Source: Streptomyces bicolor (lineage in GTDB: Bacteria; Actinomycetota; Actinomycetes; Streptomycetales; Streptomycetaceae). From it: DNA of 64,000 nt. The translations under genes and the position numbers were made by a program. The stretch spans positions 38,408 to 102,407 of the forward strand of contig NZ_JOFS01000033.1 of NCBI RefSeq assembly GCF_000719285.1, in the 5' to 3' direction. Below, one piece after another: positions 8,689-16,772 of this stretch. The notes below the pieces were generated by a model, which had not been told where the DNA came from, searched no databases, and saw only the letters and a program-made list of their open reading frames with translations. Numbering within the stretch: the first letter of the stretch is position 1; each line of letters begins with the position of its first letter.

Positions 8689-9444
8689 ATGACCTCCGTA
8701 CAGGCAACAGACGTGGACGTCCCCACCGAGGACGGCGTGGCGGACGCCTACCTGGCCCATCCGGGCGACGGTGTGCCCCGGCCGGGCGTCCTCCTCTACC
8801 AGGACGCCTTCGGGCTGCGTCCCCATCTGCGGTCGATGGCCGACCGGCTCGCCGAGGCCGGCTACACGGTCCTCGTGCCGAACGTCTTCTACCGGCACGG
8901 GCCCAGCCCGGTGTTCGAGCTGCCCGAGTTCATCGACCCCGCGGCGCGGCCGGAGCTGTGGGAGAAGATCGTGCCCGTCATGCGGTCCCTGACGCCCGAG
9001 CTCGCGATGCGGGACGCCGGCGCCTATCTGCGCTGGATGGCCGAGCGGCCCGAGGTCACCGACGGCCCCGTCGCCCTCACCGGTTACTGCATGGGCGCGC
9101 GGCTCGCCCTGCGCACCGCCGGTGCCTACCCGGACCGGGTCGCCGCCGCGGCCGGCTTCCACGGCGGCCAACTGGCGACCGACGCGCCGGACAGCCCGCA
9201 CCTGGTCGCCGAACACGTCACGGCGGAGCTGTACTTCGGGCACGCCGACGCCGACCCCTCGATGCCGCCCGAGCAGATGGAGCGCCTGGCAACCGCGCTT
9301 TCCGCGGCCGGGGTCCGCCACCGGTACGAGGTCTACGAGGGCGCCCACCACGGTTACACCCAGGCCGACACCGCCGCGTACGATGAGGCCGCCGCTGAGC
9401 GGCACTGGGCGGCGCTGCTCGATCTGCTGAAGCGGACGTTCTGA
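8689..9444 (+). CDS. Dienelactone hydrolase family protein
   Basis: A 251-residue alpha/beta hydrolase of the dienelactone hydrolase family. The nucleophile elbow is GYCMGAR with a cysteine, the diagnostic feature separating the family from serine hydrolases. The catalytic His is in GAHHGYT and the acid is likely in the GHADAD loop. The ATG at 8689 is preceded by AGAGAGG; an upstream in-frame start would add 28 residues with no family match. No chlorocatechol genes are nearby, so the natural substrate is uncertain and a general esterase role is possible. Confidence 0.88.
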   Translation: MTSVQATDVDVPTEDGVADAYLAHPGDGVPRPGVLLYQDAFGLRPHLRSMADRLAEAGYTVLVPNVFYRHGPSPVFELPEFIDPAARPELWEKIVPVMRSLTPELAMRDAGAYLRWMAERPEVTDGPVALTGYCMGARLALRTAGAYPDRVAAAAGFHGGQLATDAPDSPHLVAEHVTAELYFGHADADPSMPPEQMERLATALSAAGVRHRYEVYEGAHHGYTQADTAAYDEAAAERHWAALLDLLKRTF

Positions 9445-9566
9445 GCCGCTCGGCTCGTCCCCCGGGAGTCGGCTCCCACCGTGGTCTCCTGGCCTTCGGC
9501 CGACCCCGCCGGACCGGTGGCGTGCCGGTCCGGGCCGACGCCGCGTACGGGGTTATCGTCGGCGGC

Positions 9567-10757
9567 GTGGACGGTGATCGCCGAGGGTGGCGGGATTGTG
9601 TGCTCAGCGGGGCGGTGTTCGCCGTGTGCATGGCCGGCACCACCCTGCCGACGCCCCTGTATCCCCTCTACCAGGAGAAGTTCGGGTTCTCCGAGTTGAC
9701 GGTGACCGTGGTGTACGCCGTCTACGCCTTCGGGGTCATCGGCGTGCTGCTGCTGGTGGGCAATGCCTCGGACGCGGTGGGCAGGCGTGCGGTGCTGATG
9801 TGGGGTCTGGGGTGCGCGGCGGCGAGTGCCGTCTGCTTTCTGTACGCCACCGGGCTGGGCTGGCTGTACGCGGGGCGGCTGCTGTCGGGGCTGTCCGCCG
9901 GTCTGTTCACCGGGGCCGCCACGGCGTACGTGATGGAGTTGGCGCCGCGCGGGGGCGCCTCGCGGGCCACGTTCGTGGCGACGGCCGCCAACATGGGCGG
10001 ACTGGGCTGTGGTCCGCTGCTGGCAGGGGTGCTCGCACAGTACGCCGCATGGCCGCTGTACCTGCCGTTCGTCGTGCATCTGGCGCTGGTGGCCGGCTCG
10101 GCCGTCGTCCTGTGGCGGCTTCCGGAGACGGTGCGGGAGCGGCGGCCGCTGAGCACCGTGCGGCCGCAGCGGCCCGCTCTGCCCGGGCGCGTGCGGGCGG
10201 TGTTCGGGCCGGCGGCGATCGCCTCGTTCGTGGGGTTCGCGCTGTTCGGGGTGTTCACGTCGGTCAGCCCGGAGTTCCTCGCCGAGTTCCTGGACGTGGA
10301 CAACCACGCCGTGAGCGGGCTGGTCGTCGCGCTGGCCTTCTTCGCCTCGACCGCCGGTCAACTGGCCGTCGGCCCCGTCGGGGTGAGCCGATCGCTGCCG
10401 CTGGGCTGCGCCGGGCTCCTCGCCGGGCTGGCGCTGCTCGCGGGGGCGCTGCACTGGGATCTGATGTCACTGGTGGTGCTGAGCGCGCTCGTCGGCGGGG
10501 GCGGGCAGGGGCTGGCCTTCCGGGGGGCGCTGGCCGCGGTGGCGGAGGCGTCGCCGGCGGACCGCCGCGCCGCGGTGATCTCGACGCTGTTCGTGGTGGC
10601 CTACGGCGGCATCTCGGTGCCGGTGATCGGTGTGGGACTGCTGACCGGCCCGATCGGCCTGGAGAACGCGGGGCTGGTGTTCATCGCGTGCATGACCGTC
10701 CTGGTCTCGGGCGCGGCGGCCTATCTCCTGCGCCGGCCTGTGCCGGCGAGGGCATGA
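9567..10757 (+). CDS. MFS transporter
   Basis: A major facilitator superfamily permease of about 396 residues with roughly 12 hydrophobic segments. The loop-2 signature appears as GNASDAVGRRAVLMWG, and motif C-like glycines occur in NMGGLGCGPLLAGVL. The GTG at 9567 puts the first membrane helix about 12 residues in; the 15 residues encoded upstream look like leader. It is probably a drug or sugar exporter, but substrate cannot be read from sequence. It stands alone between divergent or spaced neighbours. Confidence 0.82.
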   Translation: MDGDRRGWRDCVLSGAVFAVCMAGTTLPTPLYPLYQEKFGFSELTVTVVYAVYAFGVIGVLLLVGNASDAVGRRAVLMWGLGCAAASAVCFLYATGLGWLYAGRLLSGLSAGLFTGAATAYVMELAPRGGASRATFVATAANMGGLGCGPLLAGVLAQYAAWPLYLPFVVHLALVAGSAVVLWRLPETVRERRPLSTVRPQRPALPGRVRAVFGPAAIASFVGFALFGVFTSVSPEFLAEFLDVDNHAVSGLVVALAFFASTAGQLAVGPVGVSRSLPLGCAGLLAGLALLAGALHWDLMSLVVLSALVGGGGQGLAFRGALAAVAEASPADRRAAVISTLFVVAYGGISVPVIGVGLLTGPIGLENAGLVFIACMTVLVSGAAAYLLRRPVPARA

Positions 10758-10831
10758 GCGCGTACGGAGATCATCCACCCGTTGTCCGACCGAGCGCGCC
10801 GGCCGCCCAACTTCCGTGATACACCGGGAAG

Positions 10832-11278
10832 ATGACCATGCCGCGCACAGAGAGGGCACCGTCCATGGGCCGACCCACGACCTCGACCGCGCTTCCGGTC
10901 GGCACGAAGGTGCTGTCCATCGGGCTGCATCCGAGTGCGCTCGACTACAGCTGGATGCCCGACGGTGTCGACGAGTCGGTGCTCACCGCTCGGATCGGGG
11001 CGGCGAACGCGGCGCTGCGCGACGCGGGGTTCGATGCCGTGCCCTGCCTGATCGACAACTCTCCCGACAGCGCCGAGGCCACGGTCCGCGAGCAGCTTCG
11101 GCAGCAGACGTTCGGCCTGGCGATGATCGGCGGAGGTGTGCGGATGCTGCCGGAGAACACCCTGCTGTTCGAGCGGTTGGTCAACGTCCTGACCGAGGAG
11201 GCGCCCGGGATCCGGCTGTGCTTCAACACCTCGCCGGAGGACACCGTCGAGGCGCTGCGGCGGTGGATTCAGGCCTAG
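10832..11278 (+). CDS. Hypothetical protein, Rossmann/flavodoxin-like
   Basis: A 148-residue protein not recognised as a named family. From about residue 25 it alternates strands and helices (VGTKVLSIGLHPSALDYSW, then FGLAMIGGGVRML, then GIRLCFNTSPEDTVEALRRW), which looks like a small alpha/beta fold of response-regulator or flavodoxin type, without a receiver aspartate triad. Starts at 10832, 10838 and 10865 are all possible; GGGAAG lies closest to 10838. It is monocistronic and followed by the interrupted MFS gene. Confidence 0.65.
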   Translation: MTMPRTERAPSMGRPTTSTALPVGTKVLSIGLHPSALDYSWMPDGVDESVLTARIGAANAALRDAGFDAVPCLIDNSPDSAEATVREQLRQQTFGLAMIGGGVRMLPENTLLFERLVNVLTEEAPGIRLCFNTSPEDTVEALRRWIQA

Positions 11279-11387
11279 CCAACGCATGACGGCATGACCC
11301 GTCGGCAGCCGTCCGCTCTCACATTCGTCCAAGCGTCGTCGATCTTTGTCCATCGACGGAGCCATCGGCGGCGGTGAGGGTGGGCCC

Positions 11388-12370
11388 ATGGGCGAACAAC
11401 AGCGGCGGCTGCCGGGTGGGCTCGTCGCCCTGGCGCTGGGCGGTTTCGGCATCGGGCTGACGGAGTTCCTGATCGCCGGGCTGCTGCCGCAGGTGGCGTC
11501 AAGTCTCGAGGTGTCGGAGGCAGCCGCCGGATGGCTGATCTCCGGGTACGCACTGAGTGTCGCGATCGGTGGGATCGCGCTGACCGCGGCGACGGCACGG
11601 CTGCCCCGCAAGAGCGTCCTGGTCGGCCTGGTGGCGTTGTTCGTCGTCGGCAATCTGCTGTCCGCACTGGCGCCGAGCTATCCCGTGATGCTGCTCGGAC
11701 GGGTCGTGGCGGCGTTGTGCCACGGCTCGTTCTTCGGCATCGGCTCGCTCGTCGCGCGCGGCCTGGTCGCGCCGGAGAGGAAGTCCCGCGCGGTGGCGGT
11801 CATGTTCGCCGGTCTGACGGTCGCGAACGTGCTGGGCGTGCCGTTCGGCGCGCTGGTCGGTGAGCGCTGGGGCTGGCGGGCGGCCTTCTGGGCGGTGACC
11901 GCGATCGGCGTGGCGGCACTTGTGGGAATCGCCGTCCTCGTACCCGGCTGGGCGGGCCGGGCACCCCTGCCGACGGGTCGCTCCGGTGCGATGCCGCCGA
12001 GTGGCCTGCGTGCCCAGGTCCGTGCCTTCCGGTCCGGGCAGGTCTGGCTGACCCTGGCGGCCACCGCGCTCGGCTACGGCGGGATGTTCGGGGCGTTCAG
12101 CTACATCGCCTACACGTTCACCGAGGTCAGTGGCTTCTCCCCGGCGGATGTGGCCTGGCTGCTCATGGTGTACGGCGTGGGCTTGGTCGTCGGGAACCTG
12201 ATCGGCGGACGGGCCGCGGACGGTGACCGTGACCGCGCGCTGGTGCTCTCCCTGCTCGGACTCACCGTCACGCTGGCCGTGTTCGGTCTGCTGGCCGCCA
12301 GCGCGACCGCATCGGTCGTCCTGACCTTTTTGATGGGACTGTTCGGGTTCGCCGGCGTGCCCGGCCTGAT
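11388..12370 (+). pseudogene. MFS transporter, N-terminal part (interrupted by a TnpB element)
   Basis: The first 327 codons of an exporter of the major facilitator superfamily (Cmx/CmrA-like). Start ATG 11388 gives MGEQQRRLPGGLVALALGG with the first helix immediately after. The gene runs through about ten membrane segments to ...FGFAGVPGL and then enters the inserted element, where it stops at 12413 after foreign residues. The missing C-terminus lies at 13766..14003 in the matching frame; joining 12370 to 13766 gives PGLITRVTDFAQ without a stop. The product as it stands lacks the last two helices and is probably non-functional. Confidence 0.88.
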
Positions 12371-12389
12371 CGGCTCTCTTGAGCGCAGG

Positions 12390-12409
12390 CCCCTTGCTTT
12401 AGCTGGGGG
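12390..12409 (+). repeat. Left-end imperfect hairpin of the TnpB element
   Basis: CCCC (12390-12393) pairs with GGGG (12405-12408), with an inner GCT/AGC pair. It is the expected subterminal left-end structure recognised as single-stranded DNA by TnpA. A second dyad, GCCGC-GCA-GCGGC, follows near 12431-12443. Confidence 0.6.
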
Positions 12410-12508
12410 TTAGCTCATCCTCGTGCCGGAGCCGCGCAGCGGCGGAGTTCGCTGCGTTGTCAGTGTCATGTACTAGGTTGATCACATCAGTCGAAGGGGG
12501 GTGTTCTC

Positions 12509-13729
12509 ATGCTGGCTGGTCGTCGCTATCTGCTCGACCTGTCGCCCGAACAGGCCGGGATGTGCGAGGAGTTCGGCAACATATGCCGGTCGGTGTGGAA
12601 CATCGCCCTGGAACAGCGGCGCGAGTACCGGAGGCGGGGTGCGTGGATGAACTACGTGCCGCAGGCCGCCGAGCTGGCCGACGCCAAGCGCGAGCACCCG
12701 TGGCTGAAGGCCGCGCCGTCGCACGTGCTTCAGCAGACGCTCAGGGATCTGGACCGGGCCTGCCGGGATCACGGCACCTTCGCTGTGCGGTGGCGTTCGA
12801 AGGCGCGTTGGGCGCCGTCGTTCAGGTTCCCGGCCGGAAACCTTGTCATCGTGGAGCGCCTCGGGCGTAAGTGGGGCCGGGTGAAGCTGCCGAAGCTGGG
12901 ATGGGCGCGCTTTCGCTGGTCCCGGCCGCTGGGCGGGGGGATCCGGTCCGCGACCGTCAGCCGTAAGGCCGGACGCTGGTATGTGTCGTTCCTCGTGGAC
13001 GACGGCGCGGCCACGCCCGAGCGGCACGCCATGCCGGGCACGGCCGTGGGGATCGACCGGGGAGTGAAGACGGCCGCGGTCACCTCGGACGGAGACTTCC
13101 ACGACCGCCAGTTCATCACCCCCGGCGAGGCCGGTCGTTACCGCCGGCTTCAGCAGCAGTACGCCCGCACGAAGAAGGGCAGCGCGGGCCGGGCCAAGGT
13201 CCACGCCCGCATGAACCGGATCATGGGACGGGTCACGGACCGGCGGGGCGACTTCTGCGCCCGGACCGCCGCCCAGATCACAGCCAAGAACGCCGTGGTG
13301 GTCCTGGAAGACCTCAAGACTCGCAACATGTCCGCCTCGGCATCCGGCACCATCGAGACGCCGGGTACCCGCGCGGCCCAGAAACGGGGCCTGAACCGCG
13401 CGATCCTGGACAAGGGATGGCACCGCCTCGAACTCGCCCTCACCAGCGCCGCCCGGTACACCGGCACGACGGTGGTGAAGGTCAATCCCGCGTACACGTC
13501 GCAGCGGTGTTCCGCCTGCGGCCTTGTCACTGAAGGAAACCGAGAGAGCCAATCGGTCTTCGCGTGCAAAGCCCCAGACTGCGGACACCGCCAGCATGCC
13601 GACGTCAACGCGGCCATCAACATCAAACACGCGGCAGGACATGCCGTGTCAGCCTGCGGAGACCTCGGCAACAGCCGGTCCGTGAAACAGGAACCCGTAA
13701 GCCGGGCAACCGGCCGAACCCCCGCATAG
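12509..13729 (+). CDS. tnpB: TnpB, RNA-guided nuclease of an IS200/IS605-group element
   Basis: A 406-residue TnpB. The three RuvC acidic residues are all present: D183 in VGIDRGVKTA, E267 in VVVLEDLKTRNM and D365 in QHADVNAAINI. The zinc-finger cysteines are C334, C337, C353 and C358. TnpB proteins are ancestors of Cas12 and cut DNA next to a target-adjacent motif using an omega RNA made from the element's right end. The start ATG follows a GGGGGG-rich site at about 12496-12501. Full length and all catalytic residues suggest it is still active. It lies in the same orientation as the gene it interrupts. Confidence 0.93.
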   Translation: MLAGRRYLLDLSPEQAGMCEEFGNICRSVWNIALEQRREYRRRGAWMNYVPQAAELADAKREHPWLKAAPSHVLQQTLRDLDRACRDHGTFAVRWRSKARWAPSFRFPAGNLVIVERLGRKWGRVKLPKLGWARFRWSRPLGGGIRSATVSRKAGRWYVSFLVDDGAATPERHAMPGTAVGIDRGVKTAAVTSDGDFHDRQFITPGEAGRYRRLQQQYARTKKGSAGRAKVHARMNRIMGRVTDRRGDFCARTAAQITAKNAVVVLEDLKTRNMSASASGTIETPGTRAAQKRGLNRAILDKGWHRLELALTSAARYTGTTVVKVNPAYTSQRCSACGLVTEGNRESQSVFACKAPDCGHRQHADVNAAINIKHAAGHAVSACGDLGNSRSVKQEPVSRATGRTPA

Positions 13730-13785
13730 GGGAATCCCCGGGCTTCAGCCCGGGGAGGAGGTCAACACGCGCGTGACCGACTTCG
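13600..13785 (+). ncRNA. Predicted omega RNA (reRNA) of the TnpB element with its guide
   Basis: By family rule the TnpB guide RNA covers the 3' part of tnpB and the right end, then reads into flanking DNA, which becomes the guide. The right end contains the strong hairpin CCCCGGGCT (13736-13744) / AGCCCGGGG (13747-13755). The guide would begin at 13766 with CACGCGCGTGACCGAC. The 5' boundary given is approximate. Confidence 0.6.
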
Positions 13786-14003
13786 CCCAGGGCGTGGCAC
13801 TGGCCGCGAGCGCCAATGTGTCCGCGTCCAACGTGGGCAACGCCCTCGGCGCCTGGCTCGGAGGCCTGGCCATCGCGGCGGGCCTCGGCTACACGGCACC
13901 GCTCTACGTCGGCGCCGGTATCGTCCTGATCTCCGCCGTCGTCATGGCCGTAGCCGCGCAACAGGCCAGGACACCCGGGCAGCGGACGGGCCGGCCTTGG
14001 TGA
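13766..14003 (+). pseudogene. MFS transporter, C-terminal part separated by the TnpB element
   Basis: The remaining 78 codons of the exporter interrupted at 12370. From 13766 the frame reads TRVTDFAQGVALAASAN, then VGNALGAWLGGLAIAAG and a final hydrophobic segment LYVGAGIVLISAVVMAVA, typical of the last two helices of Cmx/CmrA-like transporters. A GTG at 13773 could start translation, but a two-helix fragment would not transport. Together with the N-terminal part it would make a protein of about 406 residues. Confidence 0.85.
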
Positions 14004-14106
14004 CACCGACCCGCACGTGTTGCCGCGGGTGACGTGTCCCGCCGCGTCGGCTGCCGATCGGCAGGTCCGGGGTGCGGGGGCACCGGCGGCGGGTGAGGCT
14101 GGTGCC

Positions 14107-14322
14107 ATGTCCGAGCACCGCGTGATCGTCTGTCTGCCGTCCGGGGCCGGTGGCCGGACGGCCACGCTTGCCGACTGGGTTGCCTTGCCCGGCTGGGATG
14201 CCCTTGCCGGATGGGATGCGTCGGCCGGATGGGATCACCTGGCCGACTGGGTTGCCTCGGGCGCCGCCGAGTCGGGTCCGCGCCGGTGGCATGAGGCTCG
14301 GCCGGGGATGTGGGGACCCTGA
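14107..14322 (+). CDS. Small hypothetical protein with GWD/DW repeats
   Basis: A possible 71-residue protein of unknown family, MSEHRVIVCLPSGAGGRT followed by a repeated LxGWDxLAxW pattern (about residues 19-46) encoded by an imperfect 15- to 18-bp DNA repeat. It ends 13 nt inside the following gene, which would allow coupling. The repeat gives patterned translations in other frames too, so a non-coding repeat is a real alternative. Confidence 0.35.
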   Translation: MSEHRVIVCLPSGAGGRTATLADWVALPGWDALAGWDASAGWDHLADWVASGAAESGPRRWHEARPGMWGP

Positions 14323-15257
14323 GCAGCCGCAAAGGGGCGCGAGGCGCCGGGGAGTCCGATGTGGAGGCGGTGCTCGACGAGCTCTACGTCACGCCTCCGG
14401 CCGAATTCGTCGTCCGCCGCGCGGAGATGGCGGCCGCGGCCAAGTCGGGCGGCCACGGCGAGGACGCCCGCCGTATCGGCGCTGCCCGCCGCCCCACCCT
14501 GGCGGCCTGGGCCGCGAACCTGCTGCTGCGCTCCCAGCCGGAGGAGAGCCGGCGGCTGCTGGAACTGGGACCCGCTCTGCGCGAGGCGTACCACTCCCTG
14601 GACGCCACCGGCATCAAGGAGCTGGCGGACCGGCGTCGGCGCATGGTGTCCGCGTTGTCCCAGCAGGCCGCGGAGCTGGCCCATCAGGCCGGGAACCCCC
14701 TGTCGGCCACGGTGCGGCAGGACGTCGAGGCCACCCTGCGTGCCGTGCTCGCCGATCCGGAGGCCGCCGACAGGTGGGCCGGCGGCCGCTTGACGGGCGC
14801 CCTCACCCCGCCGTCGGACTTTCCCACCGACATCGCTCCGGCGTCCGGCGCCCCGCGAAAACCGAGCACGAAAGCGGCAACGCCAGCGGCCCCGCCGGCG
14901 CGAGCCGGCTCGAAGGACGAACTCGCCGAACGGCGGCGGCAGCGGCAGGAACAGCTCGATCAGGCCCACAGAGCAGCGGAAGAGGCCGCGCGGCGGCTGC
15001 ACGACAGACGCGCCGAGCAAGCCGACGCCGACAACGCGCTGCAGCAGGCCAGAGACCGGCACGACCAGGCCCAGCAGCAGCTGTCGGACGCCGAACAGCG
15101 GCTGCGCCAGGCCCGGGAAGAGCTCCGGCGAGCCGACCGCGAACAACGGCAGGCGGAGGAACGAAGCCGTACGACCGCCGACGCGGTGGCCCAGGCCGAG
15201 CGGGCGGAACGCGAGGCCGCACGGGAGGTGAAACGCCTGAGCGCACGCAGGCGTTAG
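14310..15257 (+). CDS. Hypothetical coiled-coil protein
   Basis: A 315-residue cytoplasmic protein of a Streptomyces family with no known role. The N-terminal part (about 15-165) is helical, with ARRPTLAAWAANLLLR and VRQDVEATLRAVLADP. A Pro/Ala-rich linker follows at about 175-200. The last 110 residues form a long charged coiled coil (ELAERRRQRQEQLDQAHRAA onward) rich in Gln, Glu, Arg and Ala. The GTG start overlaps the small upstream reading frame and has GGGGAT just before it. A structural or scaffolding role is plausible, but nothing in the context supports a specific one. Confidence 0.75.
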   Translation: MGTLSSRKGARGAGESDVEAVLDELYVTPPAEFVVRRAEMAAAAKSGGHGEDARRIGAARRPTLAAWAANLLLRSQPEESRRLLELGPALREAYHSLDATGIKELADRRRRMVSALSQQAAELAHQAGNPLSATVRQDVEATLRAVLADPEAADRWAGGRLTGALTPPSDFPTDIAPASGAPRKPSTKAATPAAPPARAGSKDELAERRRQRQEQLDQAHRAAEEAARRLHDRRAEQADADNALQQARDRHDQAQQQLSDAEQRLRQAREELRRADREQRQAEERSRTTADAVAQAERAEREAAREVKRLSARRR

Positions 15258-15313
15258 GGGAATCTCTGTCGGTCCCATCCGACCGCCGCCCGGCCATCCG
15301 GCTGCCGCCCACC

Positions 15314-15797
15314 TCAACCGGTGATGTGCCGGGGTACGGCGAGGTCCTCGTGGGCGGACAGGAGTATCAAGGCGGCCGGATCGTCCTCCGCGCACGCCTC
15401 GGCGACCACGTCGATCAGCCGGTCGTAGTCGGGGCCGGTCCTGCCCTCGTACGCCGCGGTCATCCGGCCCCATTCGTCCCAGTTCAGAGTCTCCCGCTTG
15501 CACAGCGCGGCGAGGTCACGGACGACGTTGCCGCTGATCTCGTGCGGCCCCAGGGCGTGCTCGGTGCCGCCCGCCCGACGAAGTCGCTGTCGAGATGTTT
15601 GGTGTCGACACGCGCCCATCGACGCCGGCCGTCGTCCCAGTACTCGGTGATCCTTTGATCGAAGCCGCGCCCCTGCTGGAAGTAGGTGCCGAAACCGCAC
15701 CGGGCACGGGATGCGACGCCTCGCGCCCGCAGGATCGCGCAGGCGATCGTAGGCCCAGGGCCATGGCGTCCGCGGGCTGGACGCACGTCATGGGTCA
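15314..15797 (-). pseudogene. Transglutaminase-like domain protein, frameshifted remnant
   Basis: Three reading frames together spell the C-terminal part of a transglutaminase-like protein: QPADAMALG (before about 15750), then RCGFGTYFQQGRGFDQRITE and YWDDGRRRWARVDTKHLDSD, then ISGNVVRDLAALCKRETLNWDEWG to the stop at 15314. The catalytic-type Cys and the EYWD segment are recognisable. At least two frameshifts (near 15750 and 15580) and loss of the N-terminal half mark it as dead. No intact copy is in the window. Confidence 0.75.
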
Positions 15798-15928
15798 TGG
15801 CCGAGCACAGTAGGGGAACCCGCTGACATCCGGACCGGCCCGGTGTGCGGCGCGGGCGGGGGCGGGCGCAAGCTGGAGTGGGGTCGATTCGGCTGCTCGT
15901 AGGACGAGACCTGTGGGAGGACCGGGAC

Positions 15929-16726
15929 ATGACTTCGATGGCGAACCTGCCGGACGTGGTGTCGCGCGAGGAGTGGCTCGCCGCCCGCAAGGAGCTGTTG
16001 GCCGAGGAGAAGGAGCTCACGCGCGCGCGTGACCGGGTGAACGCCGAGCGGCGACGGTTGCCGATGGTCCGGGTCGACAAGGCGTACGCCTTCGAGGGCC
16101 CGGACGGGACGGTGAGCCTGCCCGACCTGTTCGAGGGGCGCCCCCAGCTGGTCATGCACCACTTCATGTGGACGTACGACATCGACGCCGACGGCATCGA
16201 GCACCCCCGCGACTCCGGCTGCCCCAGCTGCTCCTCCGCGGCCGACTGCATCAGCGGACTGCGGCAGCTGCATGCCCGCAACACGACGCTGGTGGCGGTG
16301 AGCCGGGCACCGTACCCGAAGATCGCCGCGTACCGCGCACGGATGGAGTGGGCCTTCCCCTGGTACTCCTCGGCGGGCAGCGACTTCAACTACGACTTCC
16401 ACGCGACCGTCGACGAGCGGGTCGCGCCGGTGCAGGTCTTCCACCGCAACGAGGCCGAGCTCGCGGAGGCGGGCATGCCGTGGTCGGAGGGGATGCGCGG
16501 CGACTGGCCGGGCATCAGCGCCTTTCTGCGGGTCGGGGACGACGTCTTCCACACGTACTCCACGTTCGGCCGTGGCATCGAGCAGTTCCACTACGGCATC
16601 CCGTACCTCGACCTCACCGCGCTCGGCCGCCAGGAGGAGTGGGAGGAGCCGAAGGGCCGGGCGGTGCCGCTGGGTCTGCAGGCCGGCGGGCCCGCCTTGC
16701 GTCTGCCCGACGAGTACGACGACTGA
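15929..16726 (+). CDS. DUF899 family thioredoxin-like protein
   Basis: A 265-residue DUF899 protein with a thioredoxin-like fold. Family features include LLAEEKELTRARDRVNAERR near the N-terminus, then VMHHFMWTYD, the cysteine-bearing GCPSCSSAADC (about residues 91-101) and FPWYSSAGSDFNYDF. The ATG at 15929 follows GGGAGGACCGGG. An in-frame start 28 codons earlier gives no family sequence. The CxxC-like motif suggests redox chemistry, but no member has a settled function. It is monocistronic. Confidence 0.88.
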   Translation: MTSMANLPDVVSREEWLAARKELLAEEKELTRARDRVNAERRRLPMVRVDKAYAFEGPDGTVSLPDLFEGRPQLVMHHFMWTYDIDADGIEHPRDSGCPSCSSAADCISGLRQLHARNTTLVAVSRAPYPKIAAYRARMEWAFPWYSSAGSDFNYDFHATVDERVAPVQVFHRNEAELAEAGMPWSEGMRGDWPGISAFLRVGDDVFHTYSTFGRGIEQFHYGIPYLDLTALGRQEEWEEPKGRAVPLGLQAGGPALRLPDEYDD

Positions 16727-16772
16727 CGCCCGGAGCAGGGATGCTGTTCGGCCACTGCCGATCGGGCGCTGA

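Larger units (their letters stand above)
12371..13765 (+). mobile_element. IS200/IS605-group element carrying only tnpB (IS1341 type)
   Basis: A 1,395-bp insertion inside an MFS gene. The left junction follows CTGAT (12366-12370), close to the TTGAT target of ISDra2. The right end is a hairpin followed by GAGGAGGTCAA ending at 13765. Such elements make no target duplication and have subterminal hairpins instead of terminal inverted repeats, as seen here. Only tnpB is present; no TnpA (Y1 transposase) gene is in the window, so movement would need TnpA in trans. The single C shared by both junctions leaves a 1-bp ambiguity in the ends. Confidence 0.88.

Noticed and set aside
14235..15503. Leftward open frame antisense to the coiled-coil gene
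   Set aside because: Its translation is low-complexity and it conflicts with the heptad pattern on the other strand.
15484..16389. 301-codon leftward frame covering the transglutaminase remnant and the DUF899 gene
   Set aside because: Only its last third carries the transglutaminase-like segment; the rest is antisense to the DUF899 gene, so the frame is not one gene.
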